This document shows, in pieces, positions 1-7,908 of a stretch of 15,863 nucleotides of DNA. The notes under the pieces are model-generated. The model searched no databases, had not been told where the DNA came from, and saw only the letters and a program-made list of their open reading frames with translations. The stretch is from an uncultured Collinsella sp. Its GTDB lineage: Bacteria > Actinomycetota > Coriobacteriia > Coriobacteriales > Coriobacteriaceae. Position numbers and translations under genes: made by a program. The stretch's first letter is position 1, and every line of letters starts with the position of its first letter. The stretch spans positions 1 through 15,863 of the forward strand of contig CABRHR010000045.1 of the NCBI GenBank assembly GCA_902470835.1. The letters are read 5' to 3'.

Positions 1-54
1 AGCGGTCGGCGGGGCCATTGTGGCTCTTGACAGCGGATTGGGTCATATGAGCGA

Positions 55-153
55 ACGGCCACCATTCGAGCCAAGGTGTCGCGAAAGAGGAGCGACGCGT
101 ACTTTGGTACGCGAGCGACGGTTTGAGCGACAGATTGGCCGAATGGTGGCCGT
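55..153. repeat. 99-base nested palindromic element downstream of dtd
   Basis: Two long arms face each other. Bases 55-82 pair with 127-153; the outer 14 bases (55-68 with 140-153) are perfect, and the rest has one extra base and two mismatches. Inside sits a second perfect hairpin, cgcgtac (96-102) with gtacgcg (107-113) around the loop tttg. No reading frame here looks real. The element lies just past the 3' end of dtd. It could be a dispersed extragenic repeat, a bidirectional transcription stop or an mRNA 3'-end stabiliser. There is no T-run on either side, so a simple intrinsic terminator is not the best reading. The inverted repeats are seen directly; the role is unknown. Confidence 0.75.
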
Positions 154-167
154 GCAGCGTCGAGCAG

Positions 168-193
168 TTACGCGGTTTGGTAAAACCGCGTAA
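168..193 (-). terminator. Hairpin touching the dtd stop codon
   Basis: A perfect 11-bp stem (168-178 with 183-193) encloses the 4-base loop ggta and ends one base past the dtd stop codon. No T-run follows on the minus strand, so it is not a textbook intrinsic terminator. It may act with the palindrome at 55-153 to define the end of the rdgB-dtd message. Confidence 0.5.
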
Positions 194-194
194 C

Positions 195-641
195 CTACAG
201 GTTATCGGTGTCCAAGACGATGGTGAACGGACCGTCGTTGACAAGATCGACTTTCATATCGGCGCCGAAGATGCCATGTGCTACGTGCTCGACGTCCTCG
301 CGCACAAGCGTCAAGAAGTACTCGTAGAGCTCGTTGGCAACATCAGGGGCGCCGGCATCCGTAAACGATGGGCGGCGGCCGTGACGGCAATCGGCGAACA
401 GCGTGAACTGCGACACCACGAGCACCTCGCCGTCGACATCGGCCAGTGCCAAGTTGGTCTTGCCGTTCTCGTCCTCGTTAATGCGCAAGCCCCGGAGCTT
501 GCCCCACAGCTTGTCGGCCTCGGCACGCGTATCGCCATGGCCCACACCCAGCAGCACCAGGTAGCCTCGTCCAATGCGGCCCACGCACTCGCCATCGACC
601 GTCACGCCGGCGTTGAGTACGCGCTGCACCACCGCACGCAC
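195..641 (-). CDS. dtd: D-aminoacyl-tRNA deacylase Dtd
   Basis: Cytoplasmic proofreading enzyme that hydrolyses D-amino acids, and glycine wrongly loaded on tRNA-Ala, from tRNA. The 148-residue protein has the usual length and the family's signatures: N-terminal MRAVVQRV, SQFTL at 77-81, RRPSF at 89-93, and NDGPFT at 135-140, which carries the Gly-cisPro pair that excludes L-amino acids. The start is GTG at 639-641, supported by GAGGAG at 648-653 with a 6-base gap. Its Shine-Dalgarno lies inside the end of rdgB, whose stop codon is only 3 bases upstream, so the two genes are almost certainly translationally coupled. Nothing looks damaged. The identification rests on motif recognition and is firm. 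Confidence 0.96.
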   Translation of the reverse strand: MRAVVQRVLNAGVTVDGECVGRIGRGYLVLLGVGHGDTRAEADKLWGKLRGLRINEDENGKTNLALADVDGEVLVVSQFTLFADCRHGRRPSFTDAGAPDVANELYEYFLTLVREDVEHVAHGIFGADMKVDLVNDGPFTIVLDTDNL

Positions 642-644
642 GGC

Positions 645-1286
645 CTACTCCTCGCCCGTCAGTTTGGCAGATAGGTGCTCGAGCGCATGGAATCGATGGC
701 TGATGGCGTTCTTCTCGTCCGCCGTGAGCTCGGCCATGGTCTTGCCCGGCGTGTCGACCGGCAGGAACAGCGGGTCATAGCCAAAGCCGTGATCGCCGCG
801 ACCCTCGTGCGCGATAGCGCCCTCGCAGGCGCCCTCGCCATAGGTAACCAGACCGTCCGTGTCGATGAGCGCGACGACGCTCATAAAGCGCGCGGTGCGG
901 TCCTCATCTGCCACGCCTTCCAGGTTAACGAGGAGTTTGGCGTTGTTGGCGGCATCGTCGCCGTGCACGCCCGCGTAGCGCGCGCTATACACGCCCGGCT
1001 CGCCGCCCAGGGCATCAACGACCAAGCCCGAATCGTCGGCAATGGTCATAAGCCCCGTCTCCTCTACCGCGGCCTGCGCCTTGATGATGGCGTTCTCCAA
1101 AAACGTCGTGCCGTTTTCCTCGGGATCCTCAAAATCGCCCAGCTGGCCGAGCGCCACAAAGCGCACCTCGGGCATGACCTTGCCCAAAATGGCCTCGATC
1201 TCGGTGAGCTTATGGGCGTTACCCGTAGCCACGACGATGGTCGCCGCCGGATCGAGCGTGTCGATATCAATCTTTTCAAGTGCCAT
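645..1286 (-). CDS. rdgB: XTP/dITP diphosphatase (RdgB/HAM1 family)
   Basis: Hydrolyses non-canonical purine triphosphates (XTP, dITP, ITP) to monophosphate and pyrophosphate, keeping deaminated bases out of DNA and RNA. The 213-residue protein shows the family motifs in order: TGNAHK at 21-26 (triphosphate binding), ADDSGL at 83-88 (metal and catalytic acidic residues), PGVYSARYAG at 97-106, HGFGYDPLF at 166-174, and KNAISHR near 192-198 (base and phosphate contacts). The N-terminus is about 15 residues longer than in many homologues. The ATG at 1284-1286 has a strong AGGAGG at 1293-1298, 6 bases away, which fixes the start. It is the first gene of a two-gene unit with dtd and follows a terminator behind rph. 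Confidence 0.96.
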   Translation of the reverse strand: MALEKIDIDTLDPAATIVVATGNAHKLTEIEAILGKVMPEVRFVALGQLGDFEDPEENGTTFLENAIIKAQAAVEETGLMTIADDSGLVVDALGGEPGVYSARYAGVHGDDAANNAKLLVNLEGVADEDRTARFMSVVALIDTDGLVTYGEGACEGAIAHEGRGDHGFGYDPLFLPVDTPGKTMAELTADEKNAISHRFHALEHLSAKLTGEE

Positions 1287-1313
1287 GGCTGGCCTCCTTG
1301 TCCGTATAGCAAA

Positions 1314-1360
1314 GCCGCCCAGGGGTAATTGGCCTTGGCCCCTCTCCCCTCTTTGGCGGC
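1314..1360 (-). promoter_or_regulatory. Stem-loop in the rdgB leader
   Basis: Bases gccgcc (1314-1319) pair with ggcggc (1355-1360). Inside, agggg (1321-1325) pairs with cccct (1339-1343). On the minus strand the structure lies between the rph terminator and the rdgB Shine-Dalgarno and is followed by a short T-run (TTTGC). It could be a weak second terminator or an attenuator for rdgB-dtd. The pairing is seen; function is inferred. Confidence 0.4.
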
Positions 1361-1393
1361 AGAAACCTTACAGTTCGGCGTTTCCGCAGATAA

Positions 1394-1430
1394 AACCTGC
1401 CAAAATAAACCTGTCCCTTTTTGGCAGGTT
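1394..1430 (-). terminator. Intrinsic terminator of rph
   Basis: A perfect 12-bp stem, aacctgccaaaa (1394-1405) with ttttggcaggtt (1419-1430), has a 13-base loop. The arm near the gene shares bases with the rph TAA stop codon (1429-1431). On the minus strand the hairpin is followed by TTTTATCTG. This ends the murE-to-rph block and leaves rdgB-dtd as a separate unit unless there is read-through. Confidence 0.75.
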
Positions 1431-2154
1431 AGGCGAGGGCTTGGCGTTGGAGCTCGATGAGCTCCGCGATGCCCTTGTCGCCCAAGTCGAGCAGGGCGTT
1501 GAGACGCTTGCGGTCGAAGGGTGCCTGCTCGCCGGTGCCCTGGAGCTCGATCATCTCACCGGTTTCGGTGGCGACGAGGTTCATGTCGACCTCGGCATGG
1601 CTGTCCTCGGAATAATCGAGGTCAAGCAGCGTATTGCCGTCGACAACGCCCATGGAGATGGCAGCCACCTGGCCGATAAGCGGGATGCGCTCGATCTTGC
1701 CCGCCTCGACCCACATGGCGAGGGCGTCGTGCAGCGCCACCCAGGCGCCGGTGATGCTCGCTGTACGCGTGCCGCCATCGGCCTGAATCACATCGCAGTC
1801 GACGGTGACGGTGTACTCGCCGAGCGCCTTCATGTTGACGACGGTACGCAGGCTGCGGCCAATGAGGCGCTCGATCTCCATGGAGCGACCCTTGCGGTTG
1901 GCGTGCTCGCGCTTGCAGCGCTTGCCGGTCGACGCCGGCAGCATGGCATACTCCGCAGTCACCCAGCCGGCCTTGGCGCCCTTGCGCCAGCCCGGCACGC
2001 CCTCCTCGATGGTGGCAGCGCACAGCACGCGCGTATCGCCAAACTCGGCCAGGCACGAACCGTGGGCGTGTTTCATGACGCCACGGGTGAGCTTAACGGG
2101 GCGTAACTCGTTGGCGGCGCGGCCGTTGGCGCGGTTGACCTGCATGTACTCCAT
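1429..2154 (-). CDS. rph: Ribonuclease PH
   Basis: Phosphorolytic 3'-to-5' exoribonuclease that trims tRNA precursors, using phosphate and releasing nucleoside diphosphates; it acts as a ring-shaped hexamer in the cytoplasm. The 241-residue protein carries the family signatures: EFGDTRVLC at 37-45, GWVTAEYAMLP at 63-73, the RLIGRSLR helix at 96-103, DCDVIQADGGTRTASITGA at 119-137 (phosphate and active site), HAEVDMN at 186-192 and ELQGTGE at 203-209. The loop after AEYAMLP is slightly shorter than in E. coli. The start at 2154 has AAAGGAT at 2161-2167 upstream; a second ATG three codons in is possible. It lies between murI and rdgB, an arrangement common in Gram-positive bacteria. Confidence 0.96.
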   Translation of the reverse strand: MEYMQVNRANGRAANELRPVKLTRGVMKHAHGSCLAEFGDTRVLCAATIEEGVPGWRKGAKAGWVTAEYAMLPASTGKRCKREHANRKGRSMEIERLIGRSLRTVVNMKALGEYTVTVDCDVIQADGGTRTASITGAWVALHDALAMWVEAGKIERIPLIGQVAAISMGVVDGNTLLDLDYSEDSHAEVDMNLVATETGEMIELQGTGEQAPFDRKRLNALLDLGDKGIAELIELQRQALA

Positions 2155-2208
2155 AGAAATATCCTTTCGGCAAATGATGTGGCGAAGGCTTTGGCGGCTG
2201 CCTTACAT

Positions 2209-3093
2209 CTATTTCAGCTCATCAATATCGATATGCTCAATGCTCTTGAGCGGCTGACCAAAGATAAAGCTGCCCGCCACCGCAAACTCGGCAATGTTAT
2301 CGGCCGTCGTGGCAAAACGATGCTGCGGCTCGGCGGCGTCGCCCGCCAGCTGCTCGCGGCGCGTGAGGATATCGGTCAGCTCGCGCGTGGTCTCCTCGGC
2401 GGAACTCACGACGCGCACCCCAGGCCCCAGCGCATGGCGGATAGGTCCCACCAACAGCGGAAAATGCGTACAGCCGAGTACCACGGTATCGATACCGTGG
2501 TCGCGCAGCGGCTCAACCGTGGCACCCACCAGCGCACGCACGGCAGGCGTATCGAAGATGTCCTCGTTCTCAAGCCACTGTTCCTGCAGATGTGCACCCG
2601 AGGCGAGCTCGTGTTCGACAACCTCAACAAAGCTCGAGGCAGGACAGCCGTATACATCGACGCCGGCATCTAGATCCTGAATGGCGCGCGTGTAGGCGCC
2701 CGAGCGAATGGTGAGGTTGGTGGCGAGCACGCCCACGCGACGCGTACGCGTGCTGTTGATTGCCGCACGGGCACCCGGCGCGATCACACCGATTACGGGA
2801 ACGTCGAGCACCTGCTGGGCCAGACGCAAGGCCGCAGCGGTCGCCGTGTTGCAGGCGATGACCATAATCTTGACGTCGTGCTTCGAAAGCCAACGACCCG
2901 CCTGCAACGCAAACGAGCGCACCTCATCCTCGGTGCGCGTGCCGTAGGGGCAGCGCTTGGTGTCGCCAAAGTAGTAGACGGACTCGTGTGGCAGCGCCGT
3001 CGCGATGGCGCGCGCAACCGTCAGACCGCCCAAACCAGAATCGAACACGCCAATCGGGCGCGTGTCGCCTGCCAGATTCTCGATATCGGACAT
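2209..3093 (-). CDS. murI: Glutamate racemase
   Basis: Interconverts L- and D-glutamate without a cofactor, supplying the D-Glu that MurD puts into the peptidoglycan stem peptide. The 294-residue protein has GVFDSGLGGLTV at 15-26 with the acid-base Asp and Ser, CPYG at 48-51, the first catalytic cysteine in ACNTATA (C81) and the second in GCTHFPLL (C208, H210). All are intact. The ATG at 3091-3093 has GGTGAGG just upstream with an unusually short gap of about 2 bases, so translation initiation may be modest. It sits 54 bases before rph and 53 bases after the HAD gene, with a MurE-like ligase upstream, so two cell-wall precursor steps are close together. Confidence 0.96.
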   Translation of the reverse strand: MSDIENLAGDTRPIGVFDSGLGGLTVARAIATALPHESVYYFGDTKRCPYGTRTEDEVRSFALQAGRWLSKHDVKIMVIACNTATAAALRLAQQVLDVPVIGVIAPGARAAINSTRTRRVGVLATNLTIRSGAYTRAIQDLDAGVDVYGCPASSFVEVVEHELASGAHLQEQWLENEDIFDTPAVRALVGATVEPLRDHGIDTVVLGCTHFPLLVGPIRHALGPGVRVVSSAEETTRELTDILTRREQLAGDAAEPQHRFATTADNIAEFAVAGSFIFGQPLKSIEHIDIDELK

Positions 3094-3146
3094 TACCTCA
3101 CCAGATTCTCTCTCGAAAAGATATGGCTCAGAACGATAGGACCGCG

Positions 3147-4058
3147 CTACGAACGAGCCGCGACGAGCAGCTCTGCCGTTGCCACCCAGCCGTCGACAAT
3201 CTTGCCGCGCGTGACGTAAGCGTTATCGCAAGCGTCCAAGAACTCGGGCGCGCCGGCGCTGGTCAGGCCGTTCTCGACCAAACAGAACGTGCCCACGTGG
3301 TCGGCCATGTAGAAATCGGACTCGGAGTCGCCGAGCGCCAGCGTCTCCTCACGCTCGATCCCCAGGTGCTCGCAGAAGCGCGCAATGGCAACGCCCTTGT
3401 TGAGACCCGCCGGATTGATGTTGAAGGCGCGGCCATCCTCGACACGATTAAGCTCGAGCGTCGTCGGCTTGGACAGGTGGGTCAAATGGCCGTTGCAAGC
3501 CCAGATCAGACCGCAGCCGGCCTCGTCCAGGATGGCCTGGACCTCATCGTCGGGCACATCGCCGCGCATGCCGACGGTGACCTCACGGTATTTGTAGCCG
3601 GTCGACATGTCGTTGTGGTACTCGATCTTGTGCGACCAGCGGGCAAGGATCTTCTCGCACACGCCGGTCTGCTCGATCACCTGGTGCGGTGTGAGACCGC
3701 AGGCGGGATCGTAGGGCATGTCGCCGGTCAGGTACTCCCAATCGTTGGCTTTGAGGTCGTACATGACCAGGCCGCCCATCTCGCCGATATAGGAGTTGAG
3801 GCCGAGCACGCGCGCGTCCTCGTGGATCATGGTGCGGTTGCGACCCGAGGTGGGAACCACCTGGATGCCGGCACGAGCGAGCGCGACAACCGCCTCGACG
3901 AGCTTGGTCGAGGGATTGCCGTCGTTATCGCGCAGCACGCACGAGCCGGGGGCGAGCATCGTGGCGTCCAGATCGGTAAAGACGTACTTAACCTTGGCCA
4001 GACGCTCGCGCATCTCGCCCGAAAGCTCGGCAACGGTCGGCAGGGTGTTGTGGGACAT
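3147..4058 (-). CDS. HAD-superfamily hydrolase, Cof / sugar-phosphatase type
   Basis: Probable cytosolic phosphatase of HAD subclass IIB; the substrate cannot be read from sequence. In the 303-residue protein the four HAD motifs are clear: DLDATML at 29-35 (nucleophile D29 and acid-base D31), TSGRNR at 70-75, the conserved lysine in LNKGVAI at K221, and GDSESD at 243-248 (magnesium-binding acids). Residues about 90-215 form the cap domain that would set specificity. I start the gene at ATG 4056-4058 because GGAG lies 5 bases upstream. The longer frame starting at 4100 adds 14 residues but has no ribosome binding site. It lies between the MurE-type ligase and murI with 53-107 base gaps and is probably cotranscribed. 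A link to cell-wall sugars is possible but unproven. Confidence 0.88.
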   Translation of the reverse strand: MSHNTLPTVAELSGEMRERLAKVKYVFTDLDATMLAPGSCVLRDNDGNPSTKLVEAVVALARAGIQVVPTSGRNRTMIHEDARVLGLNSYIGEMGGLVMYDLKANDWEYLTGDMPYDPACGLTPHQVIEQTGVCEKILARWSHKIEYHNDMSTGYKYREVTVGMRGDVPDDEVQAILDEAGCGLIWACNGHLTHLSKPTTLELNRVEDGRAFNINPAGLNKGVAIARFCEHLGIEREETLALGDSESDFYMADHVGTFCLVENGLTSAGAPEFLDACDNAYVTRGKIVDGWVATAELLVAARS

Positions 4059-4165
4059 GGTTACTCCGTTTACGTAGAGGGGTTTGGACTTGGACGGCAT
4101 GTTTTGATTGAGGGAACACGCTTATGGCGACAGCGCACTCAGGGCGCCGCCGCCATCATGGTTCA

Positions 4166-5728
4166 TTAGTCAAACTGGGTAACATCGATCAGGCGATTGG
4201 CCAACGAAAGGTCGCTCTCGATGGGCACGAACTCGTCGCCCACGTGCATGAGCTCCTCGTCACCCTTTGCCAGCAGTAAGACAATGGTAGGAGCATCGGG
4301 GTTGATGTACTCCTCGCGCGCCGCCTTGAACGCCGCATGCACAGCGGCTTCGCGATCGAGGATGATCTTGTTCGGCGTATCGTCGGGAACATGTTCGGCA
4401 AGCTCGCGACAGACCTTCATCGGGTCCTCGTGAGCCGGGTCCTCATTGGCAAAGATCATCAGGTCGGAATATGGTGCGGCCTCGCGCGGAAGCTGCTCGC
4501 GGCGCTCCTGTGCCTTGCCGCCGGCAGCGCCAAACACTGCGATGACCGGGCTGGCGGGAAACGCGCGCTTCACCGACGAGAAAAGTGAGCGGAACGAAAG
4601 TTGGTTGTGAGCGTAGTCAACAACACAAATCACGCGGCCGTCCTTCGACTCCACGACCTCCATGCGGCCCGGCACACGCAGCTTGGAGAGGCCCTTCTTG
4701 ATGGCATCGATACCGATGCCAATCTCGCGCGCGGCGGCGATAGCGACCAGCGCGTTTTCCACGTTAAAGTCGCCCGCGATGCCCAGCAGGACCTTCTCCC
4801 CCGCCTCGGGCTCGTCGGCGCTCATGCCGTGCAGGTTAAACTCGATGTTAAAGCCGAGCATGCGGACATCGCTCGCCCACAGGCTTGCCTCGGGATGCTC
4901 GACGCCAACGGTCACCAAGCGCTCGGCCGTCGACGCTGCCTCTAGCACACGGTCAACCTCATCGGTGCCCAGATTCACCACGGCGGTCTTTGCCTGGTCA
5001 AAGATCCTGAGTTTGCTCTCAAAATAATCCTCGAAGGTCGGGTGCTCGATCGGCGAAATGTGGTCGCGGCCGATGTTGAGGAAGCACGCCACGTCAAACG
5101 GCAGATTCTCGACACGCTGGTACTTGAGCGCCTGGCTCGAGACCTCCATGACCATGGACTGGCGACCAGACGCGCGACAGTTGGCGATATGGCGCCAGAC
5201 CTCGGGGGCCTCGGGCGTGGTGTTGGTGCTCTCGTAGCACTCGATACCATCGTCGGTATTCACCGAGCCGATCATGCCGCAGGACTCGCCTGCCGCTTTG
5301 ATAATCGACTGGAGCATAAAAGCGGCCGTGGTCTTTCCCTTGGTGCCGGTGATGCCCACGATCTTGACGTCGTGGTCGGGACGGTCGTAGACCTCCGGCG
5401 GCAACAGGGCCATGGCCGTGCGAACACTATCAACAACCAGCATCGCAGCACCGCTCTCCTTCGCCAGCGGCTCCAGAGACTCGACCAGCGACTCCTCGCA
5501 CACAAATGCGACAGCGCCCGCATCGAGCGCCATGCTCAAAAACGCGGGCTTAAAGGCAGCACCTTTGCAAAAGAACACGTCACCTGCCGAGACCGCGCGC
5601 GAATCAAACGAGCAGCCGGTCACGGCACGCTCGTCAACCTGCTCTGATGCGCGCAGCTCGCCGCACACATCGAGAAGCTTGGCAAGCGTATCGACCGTGG
5701 TCATGGTCGCGGAATCCGAATGGTGCAT
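4166..5728 (-). CDS. murE: UDP-N-acetylmuramyl-tripeptide synthetase (MurE), L-Lys-type family
   Basis: ATP-dependent cytoplasmic ligase adding the third residue to UDP-MurNAc-L-Ala-D-Glu. The 520-residue protein has the three Mur-ligase domains: UDP-substrate binding (about 30-115), the ATPase core with P-loop GITGTKGKTT at 125-134, TNTTPE at 168-173, MEVSSQAL at 194-201 and the expected carbamylated lysine K239 in FESKLRIFD, and a C-terminal domain with YAHNQLSF at 372-379. Where mDAP-specific enzymes carry DNPR, this protein has NEDPAHEDP (428-436). Together with GTKGKTT and YAHN this resembles the lysine-type MurE of Staphylococcus and lactobacilli, so a substrate other than mDAP (Lys or possibly Orn) is likely. 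The start at 5728 has AAAGGTG upstream. It heads the block leading to murI and rph. Confidence 0.9.
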   Translation of the reverse strand: MHHSDSATMTTVDTLAKLLDVCGELRASEQVDERAVTGCSFDSRAVSAGDVFFCKGAAFKPAFLSMALDAGAVAFVCEESLVESLEPLAKESGAAMLVVDSVRTAMALLPPEVYDRPDHDVKIVGITGTKGKTTAAFMLQSIIKAAGESCGMIGSVNTDDGIECYESTNTTPEAPEVWRHIANCRASGRQSMVMEVSSQALKYQRVENLPFDVACFLNIGRDHISPIEHPTFEDYFESKLRIFDQAKTAVVNLGTDEVDRVLEAASTAERLVTVGVEHPEASLWASDVRMLGFNIEFNLHGMSADEPEAGEKVLLGIAGDFNVENALVAIAAAREIGIGIDAIKKGLSKLRVPGRMEVVESKDGRVICVVDYAHNQLSFRSLFSSVKRAFPASPVIAVFGAAGGKAQERREQLPREAAPYSDLMIFANEDPAHEDPMKVCRELAEHVPDDTPNKIILDREAAVHAAFKAAREEYINPDAPTIVLLLAKGDEELMHVGDEFVPIESDLSLANRLIDVTQFD

Positions 5729-5793
5729 CTTTCACCTTTCTCAGCCATTTGGCAGGGACGCTTTTTATAGTAACTGAAACGCGCCCACGCAAA

Positions 5794-5815
5794 AACGGCT
5801 CCCGGAGGAGCCGTT
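5794..5815 (-). terminator. Intrinsic terminator of asnB
   Basis: A perfect 9-bp stem (aacggctcc at 5794-5802 with ggagccgtt at 5807-5815) has a 4-base loop. On the minus strand it is followed by a run of T (GCCGTTTTTGCG). It lies 25 bases past the asnB stop codon. It should insulate the downstream murE-murI-rph block, which then needs its own promoter in 5729-5793; a TATAAA-like -10 (plus-strand tttata at 5764-5769) is the only hint of one. Confidence 0.88.
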
Positions 5816-5840
5816 ACGCGCAGGCGTTCGTAAGCCGAGG

Positions 5841-7721
5841 CTAGGCAGCCTGAACAGCGGGCTGGTCCTCGTCGATAAAGAAGCGCTTGTACCACACCAA
5901 GAACACGAGCGGCGTATAGATCTTGCGCTGGAAATCGCCCTTGCCCGCAAAGTGCAGATCGAGCAGGTGCATGAGCTCGTCGGTATCGAAGAACTCACTT
6001 GCCCACGGCGCGGTGAAGTACTCCTTGACATAGTCGTACCACTTTTGCTCGCGCAGCCAGTAGACAATCGGCACCGGGAAGCCCACCTTGGGACGGGTGG
6101 CCCACTCATCGGGCAGCGACTTGTTGGCAGCGTGGCGGAGCACCTGTTTGTTGCCGTTCTCGTTGATGCGGTAGCGATCGGGAATGTGCTCGGCGAACTC
6201 CATGACTTTGCGGTCCAGGAAGGGCACGCGCAGCTCCAGCGAGTGCGCCATGCACATCTTGTCGGCCTTGAGCAGAATGTCGCCCGGGAGCCACATGTTC
6301 ATGTCCAGGTACTGCTTCTTGACCAGCTCGGGCTGGCCCTTCACGCGTGCGTAGATGGGTGCAGCGAGCTCAAAGGCGCCGTCGCCGGTGTTGTACTCGG
6401 GCTTGAGCACGCCGTCGACCTCGCGCTCCGGCCATACCAGAGCCTGTCCCAGGAACGACTTCTCGGGGATCTCGGCACCCTTGACCAGGAAGTTATGTCC
6501 CTTGAAGTACGGCATATGCAGCGCCAGGTTACCGAGCGCGCGACGGATGGGCAGCGGCACCATCTTTTTGTACTTGCGCACCGGGACCGTATCCTCGTAG
6601 TAGGCGTAGCCGCCAAAGAGTTCGTCGGCGCCTTCGCCCGAAAGCACGACGGTAACGTCCTTGCGGGCCATCTCGGCCAAGAACCACAGCGGCACGGAAG
6701 ACAGGTTGGACTGTGGCTCGTCCATGTGATACTGGATGTCCTCGAGCGCACCGAAGAACTCGTCGGCGGTAATCATCTTGCGAACGTTCTCGACGCCGAG
6801 CTTATCGGAAAGCTCCTTGGCGTAGTTGGTCTCGTTGAAGTTCTTGTAGTCAAAGCCCACTGAGAAGGTCTTGTCGGGCATGAGGCAAGCGGCGATGTAG
6901 CTGGAGTCGACGCCACCGGAGAGGAACGACGCGACCTTGACGTCGGCGATGCGATGGGCCTCGACGCTCTCGTGCACGACCTCGTCCAGCTCGTCGACGT
7001 ACTCCTCGAACGGCTTCTCGACGGCAGAGTAATCGCAATCCCAGTAGCGCTCGATGTTCATCTTGCCGGTCGGAATATCGACGGTAAAGTAGTGCGCCGG
7101 CGGCAGCTTGTAGACACCCTCGAAGAAGGTCTCCTCGGTTGCCGAATACTGCAGCGTCATGTACGGACGCAGGGCCTTTTTGTTGACCGCCTTGTGGAAG
7201 TGCGGGTAGTCCAGGAAGCTCTTGATCTCGGAGCCAAAGAGCACGCCCGGAGCGCCGTCGCCCGCATCGGCCATAGGATAGTAGTAGAGCGGCTTGATGC
7301 CAAAGATGTCGCGGGCGCCAAAAAGCTTGTTCTTCTTTTTGTCCCAGATGACGAAGGCGTACATACCGCGCAGGCGATCGAGGACGGCCTCGCCCCACTC
7401 CTCGTAGCCGTGCAGGAGGCTCTCGGTGTCGGCGCCGCAGTGGAACTTGTAGCCCTTGGCCTCGAGCTCGGAACGGAGTTCTTGGAAGTTGTAGATCTCG
7501 CCGTTGAAGACAATGACGACGCTACCGTCCTCATTGGCCATGGGTTGGGCGCCAGCCTCGGTCAGGTCGAGGATCGACAGGCGGCGGAAGCCGAGGGCAA
7601 CGCGGCCGTCGATAAACTGACCGCCCATGTCGGGACCGCGATGGACGATGCGGTCCATCATCTTGGTGAGCACCTCGGATTGGTTATCCGTCCCACCGAC
7701 AAAACCGACAAAACCGCACAT
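5841..7721 (-). CDS. asnB: Asparagine synthetase, glutamine-hydrolysing
   Basis: Makes asparagine from aspartate, ATP and glutamine in the cytoplasm. The 626-residue length matches the long AsnB of B. subtilis better than the 554-residue E. coli enzyme. The N-terminal glutaminase domain begins MCGFVGF with the nucleophile Cys2 exposed after Met removal, and contains RRLSILD (46-52), NGEIYN (73-78) and the catalytic region around GADTE (96-100). The synthetase domain has the PP-loop SGGVDSS at 268-274 and SGEGADELFGGY at 361-372. All key residues are present. The ATG at 7719-7721 has GAGGGGAT about 6 bases upstream. The gene stands alone, with a terminator behind it and the divergent tRNA-Val ahead. 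Confidence 0.96.
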   Translation of the reverse strand: MCGFVGFVGGTDNQSEVLTKMMDRIVHRGPDMGGQFIDGRVALGFRRLSILDLTEAGAQPMANEDGSVVIVFNGEIYNFQELRSELEAKGYKFHCGADTESLLHGYEEWGEAVLDRLRGMYAFVIWDKKKNKLFGARDIFGIKPLYYYPMADAGDGAPGVLFGSEIKSFLDYPHFHKAVNKKALRPYMTLQYSATEETFFEGVYKLPPAHYFTVDIPTGKMNIERYWDCDYSAVEKPFEEYVDELDEVVHESVEAHRIADVKVASFLSGGVDSSYIAACLMPDKTFSVGFDYKNFNETNYAKELSDKLGVENVRKMITADEFFGALEDIQYHMDEPQSNLSSVPLWFLAEMARKDVTVVLSGEGADELFGGYAYYEDTVPVRKYKKMVPLPIRRALGNLALHMPYFKGHNFLVKGAEIPEKSFLGQALVWPEREVDGVLKPEYNTGDGAFELAAPIYARVKGQPELVKKQYLDMNMWLPGDILLKADKMCMAHSLELRVPFLDRKVMEFAEHIPDRYRINENGNKQVLRHAANKSLPDEWATRPKVGFPVPIVYWLREQKWYDYVKEYFTAPWASEFFDTDELMHLLDLHFAGKGDFQRKIYTPLVFLVWYKRFFIDEDQPAVQAA

Positions 7722-7772
7722 ATACTATCCCCTCTGCTGTTGCTGGGCATCAAATCGAATCAGTAGCTTTTG

Positions 7773-7778
7773 AGTATA
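7773..7778 (-). promoter_or_regulatory. Candidate -10 element for asnB
   Basis: TATACT on the minus strand (plus strand agtata) lies 52 bases before the asnB start codon. There is no good -35 box 16-18 bases upstream, so this is a -10-only guess. The remaining 7779-7870 interval, between asnB and the tRNA promoter, shows no gene or clear operator. Confidence 0.35.
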
Positions 7779-7870
7779 CCCGAGGGCGTAAAGAGGGGCG
7801 GAATGTTCAGGCAATCTCAACTGAATCAGCTCCGCTGTGACACGCGCGAGTTACCTTTAATGGATATGAG

Positions 7871-7898
7871 GTGAATGAGGCGATTGTTTTGCTATACT
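7871..7898 (+). promoter_or_regulatory. Candidate promoter of tRNA-Val
   Basis: TATACT at 7893-7898 is a near-perfect -10 box, 10 bases before the first tRNA base, the usual distance for a tRNA promoter. The best -35 is gtgaat at 7871-7876, 16 bases upstream, which is a weak match. No other gene follows on this strand, so the promoter would serve the tRNA and its downstream repeat units only. Confidence 0.55.
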
Positions 7899-7908
7899 CT
7901 CTCCGCAC

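Noticed and set aside
2..46. Open minus-strand frame starting ATG at 44-46 and running off the left edge (begins MTQSAVKSHNG)
   Set aside because: Only 15 codons are visible and there is no purine-rich ribosome site upstream. It could be the start of the next gene, but it cannot be supported.
4101..4165. Hairpin between murE and the HAD gene (GGCG-GCGC against GCGC-CGCC with bulges)
   Set aside because: Imperfect stem with no T-run; such pairings arise readily in GC-rich spacers. No terminator is claimed.
2988..4169. Long plus-strand open frame (393 codons) opposite the HAD gene
   Set aside because: It is the antisense shadow of a gene with clear HAD motifs. Long spurious frames are normal at this GC content. 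The same applies to 675-1328, 1042-2106 and 8476-9726.
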